A model generated the notes under the pieces. It was not told the origin of the DNA. It saw only the letters and a program-made list of their open reading frames with translations, and ran no database searches. A stretch of 64,000 nt of DNA. Source: JAPHSX01 sp039714395 (GTDB lineage: Bacteria; Pseudomonadota; Gammaproteobacteria; Thiohalomonadales; Thiohalomonadaceae). The position numbers and the translations under genes are program-made. Shown piece after piece: positions 8,732-16,592 of the stretch (within the stretch, counting starts at the first letter, position 1; every line of letters starts with the position of its first letter). Location of the stretch: contig JBDLJH010000008.1 of NCBI GenBank assembly GCA_039714395.1, forward strand, positions 1 through 64,000. The letters run 5' to 3'.

Positions 8732-8758
8732 GGCGCAATGCCCGTTGGTTATTGCGCC
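8732..8758. repeat. Short hairpin repeat
   Basis: GGCGCAAT (8732-8739) and ATTGCGCC (8751-8758) form a perfect 8-bp stem with an 11-base loop in the 82-bp gap between the restriction gene and the HEPN gene. No T-run follows, so it looks like a dispersed intergenic repeat and not a terminator. Confidence 0.7.
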
Positions 8759-8784
8759 CTACGAGCTGTTGTGCAGAGTTTTAG

Positions 8785-10209
8785 ATGGGAAAGAAAATGA
8801 CTTTTGATTTGCAAAGCCTTGAACTTCTGGAAACTTATGAATTCAATGTTATTGTTGAGGATGGCAAGGAAAGGTTCGCAGGGAAGCTGAATCTAGCTCC
8901 TGAGAAAACAACAATTACTATAATGGGAGAGCAGCATAATGAACGGAAATGTTCAATTGGATGGGATAACCTTAGTCAACTAACATGTACTGACATAAAT
9001 AAGAAATTCTTCCTATATGATCTCAGGCTCTGCAGAGCAAGAAATAGTTCGATTAGTCGGCACCCAAAGTCAATAGGTTATTTTGAAGCCGTGTTTGAGG
9101 TTGGCTTTGTTGTATTTTGTCCCTTCGATGTTTATGAGGATAATTTTGTTGAGTCAATAAATATTCATTCTGAGGCCATAAATGACTGGGTTGGAAATAC
9201 AGTTACTCAAGAGAACATCCTTAGTTACTACCGCAACAAAAAACCATTATTTAATTATGCTGGAGCTCTCGATGAATTTGTTGTTGGTATAGATGGCGTG
9301 GGTACTCTTGGGGTGCCTTATAATTTGTCAATGCATGTTTCATCTCTAGACTTCAAGTCTGGAATATTGTTTCCGCCATCATTGTTAATGCATTTCAATC
9401 GATGTGTGGATGCAGAAGAAATGAAGCGGCTGTACGACAAGATTTACAATCTAATATCTTTTTTGGTTGGGAATGACGTTCTGGTAAGTAAGGTTGATAT
9501 TGGGTGTGGTGGATTAAGATTTAGTAATAGCGGTTCACTTTACTACTCTTCTAGGTCGTTTAGGCCAAAATATAATGATGGAGTTACACTCTTTCCTCTA
9601 GGTAAAGATCTCAGATTTGACTCGCTAGGTCTTCCGTCAATGCCTTTAGGTATTTTCAATAATTATTTCTCTCTAAGTGATACCGAAATTGAGTATTGGG
9701 GGAAATACCTGAAATACAAAAGAATGAATAATGTTGAAGAGCGATTTCTTGGTTATTTTCGCCTGTTAGAGGCGCTGGTTTTTAAGCAGAAGTCTTACCT
9801 TGATGAGGCTGTGTTGGCCAATCTTTGCGAAAAGTCCAAAGCATATTTGATAAGGAAGTTTGATGACGAGAAGAATGTAAAAAGATTTTTGAGGGGTGTG
9901 CCTCGTTATAACAAATCTAAATATAATACTGAAAAATGCATCCAAGATTTTTATGAGCTAATGCCAGTCGAGTTGTCGAGTAAGTGGAAATTTAAGAAAT
10001 GTGACATTGGTGGCATGTGTAAGCTCCGCAACGACATTACCCATGCAAATGAGTATTACGAAAGTGAGGGAGAGATTGAAGGAAAAACAAAGTTCATAGA
10101 AAGCCTTCTTGTTTTGGCTCTTTGTTTGAAGCTTGGTGTTGACTTGAAGGTGTCTGTCGAATTTATCTATCGAATTAGTGGATATCAGTTGATAGCCTCA
10201 ACAGAGTGA
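8785..10209 (+). CDS. ApeA-like HEPN-domain protein, probable defence RNase
   Basis: A 474-residue protein with two parts. The N-terminal half (FAGKLNLAP, ITIMGEQHN, SQLTCTD, FFLYDLRL) has the beta-rich pattern of the ApeA N-terminal domain. The C-terminal half is helical and carries R415-N-D-I-T-H420, the R-x4-H catalytic motif of HEPN ribonucleases, in LRNDITHANEYY. Family knowledge: ApeA-type HEPN proteins block phage growth, probably by cutting RNA. The gene is strikingly AT-rich compared with its neighbours, which suggests transfer. It follows the type IIG gene by 82 bp on the same strand. The start is 8785 or 8797; the second has GGAAAG close upstream. Domain assignment is by pattern only. 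Confidence 0.65.
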   Translation: MGKKMTFDLQSLELLETYEFNVIVEDGKERFAGKLNLAPEKTTITIMGEQHNERKCSIGWDNLSQLTCTDINKKFFLYDLRLCRARNSSISRHPKSIGYFEAVFEVGFVVFCPFDVYEDNFVESINIHSEAINDWVGNTVTQENILSYYRNKKPLFNYAGALDEFVVGIDGVGTLGVPYNLSMHVSSLDFKSGILFPPSLLMHFNRCVDAEEMKRLYDKIYNLISFLVGNDVLVSKVDIGCGGLRFSNSGSLYYSSRSFRPKYNDGVTLFPLGKDLRFDSLGLPSMPLGIFNNYFSLSDTEIEYWGKYLKYKRMNNVEERFLGYFRLLEALVFKQKSYLDEAVLANLCEKSKAYLIRKFDDEKNVKRFLRGVPRYNKSKYNTEKCIQDFYELMPVELSSKWKFKKCDIGGMCKLRNDITHANEYYESEGEIEGKTKFIESLLVLALCLKLGVDLKVSVEFIYRISGYQLIASTE

Positions 10210-10250
10210 AAATAATATTGTAAAAAGGAAAATAAAAAAAGAGGACAATA

Positions 10251-10376
10251 GGGTCAGGTGACCCTGTAAATAATTCTGTGTAACTGCCAGAGTTAAACGT
10301 AATCTTTCAAGCGGTCTTCGAACTCAATCATAAATCGGTTCAAGGCCGTTTTCCAATTCCGAATGTAATTAAAGGG
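10251..10376 (-). mobile_element. Right-end remnant of an IS256-family insertion sequence
   Basis: Holds the last codons of a transposase (see 10293-10376) followed on the minus strand by TTACACAGAATTATTTACAG, which has the look of an IS256-type terminal inverted repeat. Everything upstream in the transposase is missing. It ends near GGGTCAGGTGACCC (10251-10264). Confidence 0.6.
10293..10376 (-). pseudogene. IS256-family transposase, C-terminal fragment
   Basis: Reading the minus strand gives FNYIRNWKTALNRFMIEF, then EDRLKDYV and a stop. This matches the conserved IS256-family (mutator) transposase tail, where IRNW...AL..F.I.F.DRL precedes the stop. Only about 26 residues remain in frame, with no start and no DDE catalytic part. 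It marks past insertion and decay between the defence genes and the Fic pair. Confidence 0.65.
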
Positions 10377-10385
10377 GGGAAACGA

Positions 10386-10750
10386 GGGTCAGGTCTCGTA
10401 TTGTTGCATTTCACATACACGAGGGTCGTAGTCAGAACACACTACCTCATTAAATTATGTTCGCGGCAAAGCCGCTCCTACCATGCCCTAATATCTTTAA
10501 CTCGTGGGTTATCTTCAGAGTGATATCTCAGCATCAGAAGTGTCACGTAGCTGACGCAACGTGACCTACAACTGGTTAATAGTTCTGAGGACACAATACT
10601 TAATTACCCAGCGAGAAGGGGAACAGGGCCTGGTCTTTCCCTTTGCTTTTACCAGCCTGGGTAGAAGAAAAGGAGGCCAAGTCTAGACTATAAACTTATT
10701 GTAGACCCTGTAACGTGGGTCTCGTTCTTTTTCATGAAGAGGCTAAATTA
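10386..10750. other. Intergenic stretch with insertion-derived motifs and one REP copy
   Basis: No gene seen. It contains GGGTCAGGTCT at 10386 and a variant at 10626, both related to 10251 and 11933. One single REP-like copy lies at about 10460-10481 (TTCGCGGCAAAGCCGCTCCTACC). The remainder up to the Fic gene stop is unstructured. Together with the IS256 remnant, this is a scar zone between two cargo modules. Confidence 0.6.
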
Positions 10751-11338
10751 TTAAGATCGCACGAATTCAAATAATGGCTGGTAGTCGTGGATATCTGCAC
10801 TACGAAGTGCATCAATATATGATCGTCTTGTTTCATTAGCATTTACCAGATTTTCACGTCCCCATGTAAAGCGTGGCTGGTCTAGTGCTGCAAGTAATAG
10901 GTCTGCTGCTAAACGTGCGTGGCGGCCATTGCCATTTGGAAAAAGATGTATCCAAACAAGCCTATGATGAAATCTTACAGCGATTTCATCAGGTGGAAAT
11001 GTAGCATTTTCTGCCCAAAACCGAACGTCGTCTAATAGCTGGCGTAGTTCTATAGGAATACGGTATGCATCAACGCCTATGTTTTTTCCAGTATTGCGAT
11101 GCATCCCTGCCCATTTCCAAACCCTGTTAAACATCCGTTTATGCAGGTTATCTAAAAATTTCTCAGAAAGTACATCACGTTTTTGGTTAAACGCCCATTC
11201 CTCAGCGTCAATAATATTGGACTGCTCAGCCTCATTGAGTTCTGATCTTAGAGTGATATAGGAAGGAATAAGGCCATCTAGTTCTTCTTGCGTTAGAGGG
11301 GTGGAGGCATCGTCCTGTTCGATCAGAGGATCTGTCAT
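10751..11338 (-). CDS. Fic-domain protein, mobile mystery protein B
   Basis: A 195-residue Fic-domain protein with the catalytic motif H131-L-F-P-N-G-N-G-R139, a close match to HxFx(D/E/N)GNGR. Fic enzymes usually transfer AMP to a target hydroxyl; this fits the family called mobile mystery protein B, found in mobile regions next to protein A. The usual acidic residue between F and the first G is N here, so activity might be altered. An SELNEAE stretch near residues 32-38 resembles the inhibitory motif SxxxE(G/N) with Ala in the last place. Its ATG overlaps the stop of protein A (ATGA). A toxin role is inference. Confidence 0.88.
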   Translation of the reverse strand: MTDPLIEQDDASTPLTQEELDGLIPSYITLRSELNEAEQSNIIDAEEWAFNQKRDVLSEKFLDNLHKRMFNRVWKWAGMHRNTGKNIGVDAYRIPIELRQLLDDVRFWAENATFPPDEIAVRFHHRLVWIHLFPNGNGRHARLAADLLLAALDQPRFTWGRENLVNANETRRSYIDALRSADIHDYQPLFEFVRS

Positions 11339-11802
11339 TTATCCTCCCAAAGTTTAGAGCTGCTTTGCATGATTATTTTGTCAATAAGCTGTTTTAATTG
11401 TTCATTTTCATCCAACTCATCAACATCTTGAGCTTCTAGTCTCATACTATGGCTAGTGGAATCCAGGCGATTTCTGGCAAGAAGAGTAGCCCGTTCCCTG
11501 ACTATGTTATCAAGTGAATTTCTGGGCACGAGAGCATAAACAACACGGCAATCCAGTGCGTGGGCTGCGCGCTCCAGAGAAGCTAGAGTAATTGAGCCGG
11601 ATTTTTCAGCTTTTTCAATTGCTACAGCACGAGGTTGGCTAACGCCCAGCCGTTTACCAAGCTGCTTTGTGGTCATGCCTAGAGCTTCTCTTATTGCTTT
11701 TATCCAGCCATAAGGCGGGCGGGCAAGGTTGTCCGCGCCTTGTAGCAGTTTCAGGCGCTTATCTAATTGACGGCGAGCTGTGGCTCTATCTTGTGCGCGC
11801 AT
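11335..11802 (-). CDS. HTH protein, mobile mystery protein A
   Basis: A 155-residue protein with an Xre-like helix-turn-helix at about residues 34-86 (WIKAIREALGMTTKQLGKR, LGVSQPRAVAIEKAE, ITLASLERAAHALDC). This layout matches mobile mystery protein A, the constant partner of the Fic protein downstream. Start ATG at 11802 (MRAQDRATARRQLDKRL) is preferred over an upstream in-frame start at 11865, which would begin inside the promoter. Translation is coupled to the Fic gene. It probably represses its own promoter and may neutralise the Fic protein, by analogy with other Fic pairs. Confidence 0.87.
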   Translation of the reverse strand: MRAQDRATARRQLDKRLKLLQGADNLARPPYGWIKAIREALGMTTKQLGKRLGVSQPRAVAIEKAEKSGSITLASLERAAHALDCRVVYALVPRNSLDNIVRERATLLARNRLDSTSHSMRLEAQDVDELDENEQLKQLIDKIIMQSSSKLWEDK

Positions 11803-11829
11803 AATAATAACCCTTACATTATATTCAGC

Positions 11830-11865
11830 TAAATTATATATAATATATATGTTATCAATAGTCAA
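11830..11865 (-). promoter_or_regulatory. Probable promoter of the HTH/Fic pair
   Basis: On the minus strand TTGACT (11865-11860) is 17 bp from TATATA (11842-11837), in a very AT-rich stretch of alternating TA that includes near-palindromic ATATATAATATATAT. The site lies just ahead of the HTH gene, a natural place for its operator. Confidence 0.5.
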
Positions 11866-12240
11866 TGAGAAAATAATGTAACTATTATTGAATCAACAAT
11901 AATAGGGGACGTACCACGTTGTAAGGAAAATAGGGTCAGGTCTTTCCGTGCCACATTATTCATTTCCTTTTACTATACGACTTATCGTCGAATAGTGTTT
12001 ATTAAAATACTCACCGAGCTCTTTTAATGTGCAAAACCAGATCAGAGGGCAATAGCTTTTAATATTAGAGAATAATGCTTTCTAACCCAGTTTGATTCTT
12101 CTCCTGCGGGGAATTGCTGCCCAGCCTACGTCACTGCTTCGCTATATTGTCCGCTTATCTCATTGCGAACGAAGTGAAGCAATCTGGATTTGTGTTAGAG
12201 ATTGCTTCGGAAACCCCCGTCCCGCAATGACGTTTATGAT
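11866..12240. other. Intergenic stretch with dispersed-repeat fragments
   Basis: No gene seen. GGGTCAGGTCT recurs at 11933-11943, preceded by GGGGACGTACCACG. From 12160 to 12232 lies an interrupted palindrome: CATTGCGAACGAAGTGAAGCAATCT, AGATTGCTTCGG, CCGCAATGACG. This is a common type of intergenic repeat in proteobacteria. It ends at the pteridine reductase stop. Confidence 0.6.
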
Positions 12241-13005
12241 TTAACTGTTTAGGGATCTCCCCCCATCCACCGTCAAAATATGGCCACTGGTGTAGTGCGC
12301 ATCCCGCGCCAGAAACAGCACCGCATTAGCAATATCCTGCGGATTACCCTGGCGCTTGAGGAAGGTGCGTTCCAGAATCTTCTGTTTGGTGGTGTCGTCC
12401 ATATCATTTTCCGGCCAGAGGATCGCCCCCGGCGCGACGCCGTTGACCCGTACCTCCGGCCCCAGTTCGCAGGCCAGTGACTTGGTCATCATCACCAGCC
12501 CAGCCTTGGCCATGGAGTAGACAGGGTGTTCCTTTAGTGGCCGTTCCGCATGGATATCGACGATATTGATGATGGCGCCGCGCTGTATCCGCAGGTGTGG
12601 TGCCGCCGCCTGGGCGAGGAAGAAGGGGGCCTTGAGGTTGGTGCCGATGAGGTCATTCCACTGGGTTTCAGTGACACTACCTACCGGGGTGGGATAAAAG
12701 GTGGAGGCGTTGTTGACCAATACATCGAGTCGGCCCCAGGCAGCATGTGCCTGCTCCACTAGCTGTGGCAGCACCGCGGCATCGTGCAGATCGCCCTGCA
12801 CCAGTGACACCGAATCGGGGCGGATGGCGTGCAGTTGCGCCTGTAATGCTTCGGCTCCGGCGCTGGAGTTACGGTAGTGCAGAACGATATTGGCCCCTGC
12901 ATCGTGTAGAGTGTGGGCCGTGGTGGCACCGATGCGATGGGCACCACCGGTGATGAGGGCCACTTTGCCGTCGAGGCTGCTAATTGTGTTCACTGACTTC
13001 TCCAT
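12241..13005 (-). CDS. Pteridine reductase (SDR family, FolM-like)
   Basis: An NADPH-dependent short-chain dehydrogenase predicted to reduce dihydropterins or dihydrofolate. The cofactor motif is TGGAHRIG at residues 19-26, where the Arg form (TGxxxRxG) marks pteridine reductases over ordinary SDRs. NNAS and the catalytic YSMAK are present, and the C-terminus ends in the usual HILTVDGG. About 254 residues. ATG 13005 is chosen; a GTG at 13023 would add six residues. It is divergent from the MidA-type methyltransferase. Together with uppP this matches the usual neighbours of folB-folK, from which it is separated here by the accessory region. Confidence 0.87.
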   Translation of the reverse strand: MEKSVNTISSLDGKVALITGGAHRIGATTAHTLHDAGANIVLHYRNSSAGAEALQAQLHAIRPDSVSLVQGDLHDAAVLPQLVEQAHAAWGRLDVLVNNASTFYPTPVGSVTETQWNDLIGTNLKAPFFLAQAAAPHLRIQRGAIINIVDIHAERPLKEHPVYSMAKAGLVMMTKSLACELGPEVRVNGVAPGAILWPENDMDDTTKQKILERTFLKRQGNPQDIANAVLFLARDAHYTSGHILTVDGGRSLNS

Positions 13006-13062
13006 GCTGGCCGGGAGTGGCACACTGTACTGTCTATTCTAACGCAACTGGATCCAAAGACG

Positions 13063-14274
13063 ATGGCGGGTAGAGAGGGTGCAAACCACTTCAAGGGGAT
13101 GGCGGCACAGGGTAACGCAGGTGAGCTGCCGCCGCCCGATGCCGTGGCGCAGGCACACAGCGAGCAGCTACAGGCGCATATCCGCGATGTAATCGATGCC
13201 GACGGTGGTCGCATCGACTTTGCCCGCTTTATGCAGCTCGCTCTCTATGCGCCGGGACTTGGCTACTACAGTGCGGGCAGCCGCAAGTTTGGCGAGGCGG
13301 GAGATTTTGTTACCGCCCCGGAGATCTCCAGCCTCTTCTCTCGCTCCCTGGCCCGACAGTGCCAGGAGGTGTTGTCCTGTATCGGTGGCGATATTCTTGA
13401 GTTTGGTGCCGGTAGTGGGACCATGGCCACCGATATTCTTGGCGAGCTGGATAGACTCGGCTCTCTGCCCGAGCACTATTTTATTCTTGAGATCAGTGCA
13501 GATCTGCGTGAGCGTCAGCGCGAAACGTTGCAGCAGAAGGTGCCACTACTGGCTGAGCGGGTGGTGTGGCTGGATGCCCTGCCCGAGAGTTTTGAAGGGG
13601 TGGTGTTGGGCAATGAGGTGCTCGATGCGATGCCGGTGCACCGCTTTCACATCAGCGAGGGTGAGCCACGCGAGCTGTATGTGATGTGGGATGGTAAGCA
13701 GTTCGCGCTGGAAGAGGGTGCGGTCGATGCAGCGCTTTACTCACGGTTGCAGGCACTGCAAAGTGAATTTGGCCTGACTGAGGGCTACCAGTCTGAGATC
13801 AACCTGATGGCCGAGGAGTGGGTTGCCGGGCTTGGCAACTGGCTTAAGCGCGGTGTCGCCCTGCTTATCGACTACGGTTTTCCCCGCGCCGAGTACTATC
13901 ACCCACAACGTAGTGGTGGCACCCTTATGTGCCACTATCGTCACCGTGCCCATGATGATGCCTTGAGTTTAATTGGTTTGCAGGACATTACTGCGCACGT
14001 TGATTTTACCGCGGTGGCCGAGGCGGCACTGGCGGCGGGGTTGTCGGTTCGTGGTTTTGCCAATCAGGCCAACTTCCTGATCGGTTGTGGTCTGACCGAG
14101 CTTCTTGCTGAGGAGGAGGGCGATAGCCGAACTCAGTTGAGTCTGGCCGCCGAGGTGAAGACCCTGACCCTGCCCTCCGAGATGGGGGAGCTGTTCAAGG
14201 TGATCGCCCTGAGCCGGGGTTGGGAAGGAGGATTGCGGGGATTTGCGCTACGTGATGAGCGCGCTCGGCTGTAG
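13063..14274 (+). CDS. SAM-dependent methyltransferase, MidA/NDUFAF7 family
   Basis: A 403-residue methyltransferase of the family that includes NDUFAF7, which methylates an arginine of mitochondrial complex I; the bacterial target is unknown. Signatures: FARFMQLALYAPGLGYYSAG, then GDFVTAPEIS, then the SAM motif LEFGAGSGTMA near residues 127-137, and GNEVLDAMPVHRF near 184-196. Length and order fit the family. The ATG at 13063 has no strong ribosome-binding site; an internal ATG at 13099 is an alternative. No respiratory complex I genes lie nearby in the window. Confidence 0.88.
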   Translation: MAGREGANHFKGMAAQGNAGELPPPDAVAQAHSEQLQAHIRDVIDADGGRIDFARFMQLALYAPGLGYYSAGSRKFGEAGDFVTAPEISSLFSRSLARQCQEVLSCIGGDILEFGAGSGTMATDILGELDRLGSLPEHYFILEISADLRERQRETLQQKVPLLAERVVWLDALPESFEGVVLGNEVLDAMPVHRFHISEGEPRELYVMWDGKQFALEEGAVDAALYSRLQALQSEFGLTEGYQSEINLMAEEWVAGLGNWLKRGVALLIDYGFPRAEYYHPQRSGGTLMCHYRHRAHDDALSLIGLQDITAHVDFTAVAEAALAAGLSVRGFANQANFLIGCGLTELLAEEEGDSRTQLSLAAEVKTLTLPSEMGELFKVIALSRGWEGGLRGFALRDERARL

Positions 14275-14279
14275 CGAGA

Positions 14280-14483
14280 CTAATTAAAGCTGCTCAACTC
14301 ACGGCGGCGAAGCTGCAGCAGCTGGGTGTAACTCCGGGCCATCGATTTTTCATAGGCACAGTCGCCGGTTTGTCCGATGGCGATAAGGCGTGCCTCCAGA
14401 TAAGCGATCTCCTCCAGCAGGCGACCGTGGCTGTGGTCGCGGTGCGGTGTCGGCGTGGTATAGGTTTGCGCTAGCATATTCAT
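14280..14483 (-). CDS. Small hypothetical protein, 67 residues
   Basis: Start ATG 14483 is backed by AGGAGG six bases upstream. The product is soluble and mostly helical, with GRLLEEIAYLEARLIAIG and SMARSYTQLLQLRRREL as the likely helices, suggesting a short coiled coil. No family recognised. It is convergent with the methyltransferase before it, whose stop is only a few bases away, and divergent from the next one. The upstream extension to 14609 lacks a ribosome-binding site. Confidence 0.6.
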   Translation of the reverse strand: MNMLAQTYTTPTPHRDHSHGRLLEEIAYLEARLIAIGQTGDCAYEKSMARSYTQLLQLRRRELSSFN

Positions 14484-14647
14484 TTTATTCCTCCTGCTCT
14501 TATTAGTTAATGCGATAAGTCTGGCCTCACCAGGTGTAAACGTTATGACGGTTTGATGAATTTTTTGTGACGGGACCACGCTGCTGTCATGGGACAAACG
14601 CGTTATCATGAGGCCCTTGTCAAACTGAATGATAAATGGGGGACAAT

Positions 14648-15349
14648 GTGTCCGAACGACTGCAACAGACTCAGGCGATGTTGGCCAAACACCACCGCGA
14701 TGGTGAGCGTTTCGCTGAGATGATGAAACAGACCTTTGCCGACCGTTTTAACGATCTGTTCTGGGCCGAGTGGGACAGGTGGATCACGCCGGTCTACTCC
14801 GATGCCCCCGTGGTGGTAGACCTGGGCACCGGCCCCGGCTTGTTCCTTAACGCGCTGGCCGAGCGCGCCCCCGGCATTCGCGCCATCGGTGTTGAGTGTG
14901 CCCCCTACATGCTGCAGGCGGTGGGTGAGTTGCCTGCAGGCTGTGAGATCATCAGTGAAGATCTACATGACCCTAAGCTGCCATTAGCCGATAACTCGAT
15001 CGATGCGGTTAACGCCTCGGTAGTGCTGCATGAGATGAGTCAGCCGTTACGTACCTTGCGTGAGGTATATCGCTGCCTTAAACCGGGTGGTCGCTTCTAT
15101 ATTCACGACTGGGTGCGCGCGCCACTGGAGGTCTATATTCGTGCCCAGACCGAGGAGATGCGTGTGTTTGATGACGCAACCCCGGTCGATGAACTGGAAG
15201 ACCTGTTTATTCACTTTATCGAACACAACCGCTTTAGCCGTGAAGACCTGATCTATATGCTCAATATGAGTGGCTTTGCTGTACTGCACAGTGAGATAAG
15301 CAAGGAGGGGCGCTTCGCTCATATCGTTGCAGAGAAGCGCGCCGGATAA
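14648..15349 (+). CDS. Class I SAM-dependent methyltransferase
   Basis: A methyltransferase of about 233 residues. Motif I VVVDLGTGPGLFL lies near residues 57-69; motif II-like IGVECAPYMLQAV follows; LPLADNSIDAVNASVVLHEM is the motif IV region, and LKPGGRFYIHDW is motif VI. The substrate is not evident; the lack of a long N-terminal domain argues for a small-molecule or quinone-like acceptor, but that is inference. GTG 14648 is preferred because GGGGGA lies five bases ahead; ATG 14636 is the alternative. The gene is 15 bp from uppP and likely co-transcribed with it. Confidence 0.8.
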   Translation: MSERLQQTQAMLAKHHRDGERFAEMMKQTFADRFNDLFWAEWDRWITPVYSDAPVVVDLGTGPGLFLNALAERAPGIRAIGVECAPYMLQAVGELPAGCEIISEDLHDPKLPLADNSIDAVNASVVLHEMSQPLRTLREVYRCLKPGGRFYIHDWVRAPLEVYIRAQTEEMRVFDDATPVDELEDLFIHFIEHNRFSREDLIYMLNMSGFAVLHSEISKEGRFAHIVAEKRAG

Positions 15350-15364
15350 TTACGGAATAAAATA

Positions 15365-16162
15365 ATGGAATTGCTGCAAATAGTACTGCTAGCCCTGTTG
15401 CAGGGGTTAACCGAATTTCTTCCCGTCTCCAGCTCAGCGCATCTGATCCTCTTTCCCAGGTTGAGCGGCTTTGCCGATCAGGGGCTGGCCTTTGATGTGG
15501 CGGTACATGTCGGCACCCTCGCCGCAGTGGTCTGGTATTTTCGTCGTGAGCTAAACACAATGACGCGCGACTGGTTGGCCTCTATCGCCCGGCGTGAACG
15601 GGTGGGAGACAGTAACCTGATGTGGGCGGTGGGCTTTGGCACGATTCCGGTGGGGCTGGCCGGTCTGCTGTTTAAGGATGTGATCGAAACCTCGCTGCGT
15701 GAACCGCTGGTTATCGCCATCACCACGGTTCTCTTTGGTCTGTTGTTGTGGTGGGCCGACCGTCAGGGCAAGCGTGAGCGCAGTGAGCATACAATCGGTT
15801 GGCGTGAGGTGGTGGTGATCGGTGTTGCACAGGCTATTGCCCTGATCCCCGGCACCTCACGTTCAGGTATCACCATGACCGCCGGACTGATGATGGGGCT
15901 AACCCGTGCTGCCGCCGCACGTTTCTCCTTTCTGCTTTCGATACCGGTGATCCTGCTGGCAGGTGGCCTCAATACGCTGGAGCTGATGCATGCCGAGGGC
16001 GCGGTGGACTGGAGTGCACTGATCCTTGGTAGTGTGCTCTCGGCGATCAGTGCCTATCTTTGCATTACTCTCTTTTTGCAGCTGTTAGAACGTATCGGCA
16101 TGTTTCCCTTCGTCGTTTACAGGCTGTTGCTTGGGGCGGTGCTGCTGGGGATTTATCTCTAA
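15365..16162 (+). CDS. uppP: Undecaprenyl-diphosphatase UppP (BacA)
   Basis: Inner-membrane phosphatase that recycles undecaprenyl pyrophosphate for cell-wall synthesis and confers bacitracin tolerance when abundant. The 265 residues include the two family signatures LLQGLTEFLPVSSSAHL near 12-28 (with the catalytic glutamate and SSSAH) and IPGTSRSG near 162-169 with the catalytic Arg. Several membrane helices follow. Start ATG 15365. The stop shares an A with the following VanZ-like ATG. Confidence 0.97.
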   Translation: MELLQIVLLALLQGLTEFLPVSSSAHLILFPRLSGFADQGLAFDVAVHVGTLAAVVWYFRRELNTMTRDWLASIARRERVGDSNLMWAVGFGTIPVGLAGLLFKDVIETSLREPLVIAITTVLFGLLLWWADRQGKRERSEHTIGWREVVVIGVAQAIALIPGTSRSGITMTAGLMMGLTRAAAARFSFLLSIPVILLAGGLNTLELMHAEGAVDWSALILGSVLSAISAYLCITLFLQLLERIGMFPFVVYRLLLGAVLLGIYL

Positions 16163-16545
16163 TGCGTCCACTGCGTTTCACTAAATTGTGGCTGGCACTG
16201 GGTTGGCTGGTGGTTGGGACGGTGATCTACCTTTCGCTGACACCACACCCCGTTAACCTTTCGATTAGTTATGGCGACAAGGTGGGGCATTTTGTCAGCT
16301 ATGCCCTGTTAATGGGCTGGTTTGTACAAATCTATCAAAGCCGTTTAATGCTGGTTTTCCACGCCCTGTTCTTTATCGCTACCGGAGTGGTACTGGAGTA
16401 CCTGCAGAGTTATTACGGGCGCTACTTTGAGTATGCTGATATGGCGGCTAATACAGGTGGCGTGCTGCTGGGTCTGCTGCTGCTGTTAACACCATGGAAG
16501 TTGTTGCTGCTGAGATGGGAACGAAGATTTTTTCCAGCACCATAG
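16162..16545 (+). CDS. VanZ-like membrane protein
   Basis: A 127-residue protein with about four membrane helices. The family pattern is visible: GDKVGHFVSYALLMGW near residues 38-53 and EYLQSYYGRYFEYADMAANT near 75-94, the latter being the VanZ-type E..Q...R.....D...N run. The ATG overlaps the UppP stop by one base (TAATG), so translation is coupled. VanZ proteins are of unclear function; the original confers low-level teicoplanin resistance, and the pairing with uppP hints at an envelope role. Confidence 0.82.
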   Translation: MRPLRFTKLWLALGWLVVGTVIYLSLTPHPVNLSISYGDKVGHFVSYALLMGWFVQIYQSRLMLVFHALFFIATGVVLEYLQSYYGRYFEYADMAANTGGVLLGLLLLLTPWKLLLLRWERRFFPAP

Positions 16546-16592
16546 ATGGCGCTATACTGCGCTGCCCTGAATTACCACCAACCTGAATTAAT

